From positions 1 to 7,093 of the forward strand of contig JADGMZ010000046.1 in NCBI GenBank assembly GCA_015234495.1: DNA of 7,093 nucleotides. Reading direction: 5' to 3'. Position 1 is the stretch's first letter, and each line of letters opens with the position of its first letter. Positions 6,421 through 7,093 of this stretch are shown here, piece by piece. Source of the DNA: Brevundimonas sp. GTDB lineage: Bacteria > Pseudomonadota > Alphaproteobacteria > Caulobacterales > Caulobacteraceae. The notes under the pieces were generated by a model that made no database searches, was not told the DNA's origin, and saw only the letters and a list, made by a program, of their open reading frames with translations. Made by a program: the position numbers and the translations under genes.

Positions 6421-6860
6421 TAACCTTCACCCCGCGGCGTGAATTTCCGGATCACCCCCGAAAACGTCATCAGCACCCGCTCGCCGGCGTTGATCTGGCC
6501 GCGCACGAAGATCAGGCTCTTGCCGGCCCGCACCACCTCGCCGGTGGCCTCGACCAGCTCGCCGACATAGGCCCCGTCGATGAAGGTCGAATCCAGCGAC
6601 ACCGTCACGCCCGACGCCCCCTCCATCTCCTGATAGGCGGTCTGGAACAGGGCGATGTCGGCGAAGGTCATCAGACAGCCGCCGTGCATCCGGTCGCCGG
6701 CGTTCATATGCTTCTGTTCGGCCCGGAAGGCGCAGCGCATCCGCCCGTCAGGGTCCGGCTTGAAATAGAACGGCCCGACCACCTGGTCGAAGGTGCCGTG
6801 CAGGTCGTACATCTGCCAGCCGGCGAACTCGCCTTCCGTCACCGTGACTTTCTGGACCAT
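6420..6860 (-). CDS. PaaI-like hotdog-fold acyl-CoA thioesterase
   Basis: Likely cytoplasmic thioesterase that hydrolyses an acyl- or aryl-CoA; the substrate cannot be told. It has 146 residues from ATG at 6860, usual for single hotdog-domain enzymes. The family signature is KHMNAGDRMHGGCLMTFADIA (50-70): HGG at 59-61 opens the central hotdog helix and D68 is the probable catalytic acid. The following strands are GVTVSLDSTFIDGA (84-97), LVEATGEVVRAGKSLIFVRGQI (102-123) and VLMTFSGVIRKF (129-140), the usual hotdog sheet. The open frame continues upstream to 7034, but 6860 is preferred because GGAG sits 7 bases before it and the longer form would cover the divergent gene at 6910. It converges on tetR through a shared hairpin and diverges from a DUF3253-like gene across 49 bp. 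No link with efflux is visible. Confidence 0.92.
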   Translation of the reverse strand: MVQKVTVTEGEFAGWQMYDLHGTFDQVVGPFYFKPDPDGRMRCAFRAEQKHMNAGDRMHGGCLMTFADIALFQTAYQEMEGASGVTVSLDSTFIDGAYVGELVEATGEVVRAGKSLIFVRGQINAGERVLMTFSGVIRKFTPRGEG

Positions 6861-6909
6861 CAGAAAACTCCGCCTTCTTTCTGATCCCGCAATGCACCAT
6901 ACAGGCGGA

Positions 6910-7093
6910 ATGAGCGACCCCATCGAAACCGCCATCCTCGAAAAACTGGCGAAACTCGGCCCCGGCAAGAGCATCGAGCCCGCCGAGGTGGCCAAGGAGA
7001 TGCAGCCCGAGCAGTGGCAGCGCATGCTGCCCAAGGTGCGGCACGCCGCGCTTGCCCTGATGCGTCAGGGCGGGCTGACCATCACCAAGAAGG
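6910..7093 (+). CDS. DUF3253-family small protein, 3' end cut by window edge
   Basis: Hand translation from ATG at 6910 gives 61 residues before the window ends, beginning MSDPIETAILEKLAKLG. The pattern of an N-terminal helix, then GPGKSIEPAEVAKEM, then W (QWQRMLPKVRHAALALMRQGGLTI) fits my memory of DUF3253 (PF11625), a short winged-helix-like domain of unknown function, usually found as proteins of about 80-100 residues. The shape suggests nucleic-acid binding, but no function is established. An in-frame ATG at 6892 would add six residues (MHHTGG); neither start has a strong Shine-Dalgarno (AGG at 6903-6905 is the best for 6910). It is divergent from the thioesterase, and any promoter must overlap the 49-bp gap or the start of that gene. 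Composition and codon use match the neighbours. Confidence 0.78.
   Translation, partial: MSDPIETAILEKLAKLGPGKSIEPAEVAKEMQPEQWQRMLPKVRHAALALMRQGGLTITKK

Noticed and set aside
6896..6901. TATGGT on the minus strand as a -10 for the thioesterase
   Set aside because: No reasonable -35 lies 16-18 bases upstream, so support is too weak to list a promoter.
6861..7034. Longer N-terminus for the thioesterase, with start at 7034
   Set aside because: The extra 58 residues do not resemble a hotdog extension and overlap the divergent DUF3253-like gene. ATG 6860 has GGAG at 7 bases and fits the usual protein length.

Overview
The window is GC-rich (roughly two-thirds G+C), with the strong G/C third-position codon bias of an alphaproteobacterium. 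The protein sequences look Caulobacterales-like (Brevundimonas or Caulobacter relatives). That placement is an impression from protein style and codon use and was not checked by a search. The window looks chromosomal: there is no transposase, integrase, tRNA, rRNA, CRISPR array, phage gene or replication origin.

Layout. Positions 1-5612, minus strand, hold a complete tripartite RND multidrug-efflux operon except for the far end of its last gene. In transcription order the genes are a periplasmic adaptor lipoprotein (5612-4422), an AcrB/MexB-type HAE1 inner-membrane pump (4417-1172) and a NodT-type outer-membrane channel lipoprotein (1172 to beyond position 1). The channel gene runs off the left edge. 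The genes are packed tightly: 4 bases separate adaptor and pump, and pump and channel share one base in a TGATG junction. A TetR-family regulator (5776-6345, plus strand) is divergent from the operon. The 163-bp gap between them carries two inverted repeats with 8-bp centres, 40 bp apart, overlapping the best promoter candidates for both directions. This is the expected layout for a local repressor controlling the pump and itself. It resembles the acrAB2-nodT/tipR locus described in Caulobacter crescentus, but orthology is inferred.

To the right, tetR converges on a minus-strand PaaI-like hotdog-fold thioesterase (6860-6420). A 74-bp gap separates them and holds a 13-bp tandem repeat and a long hairpin, probably a two-way terminator. 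Divergent from the thioesterase, across 49 bp, starts a plus-strand DUF3253-type small protein that runs off the right edge.

How it works together: the pump takes substrates from the periplasm or outer inner-membrane leaflet using the proton gradient, the adaptor bridges the periplasm, and the channel opens to the outside. TetR probably represses until a ligand binds. The last two genes show no visible functional link to efflux. I found no undescribed system; the parts most worth following up are the operator/promoter architecture, a possible Shine-Dalgarno hairpin in the operon leader, and the terminator region.
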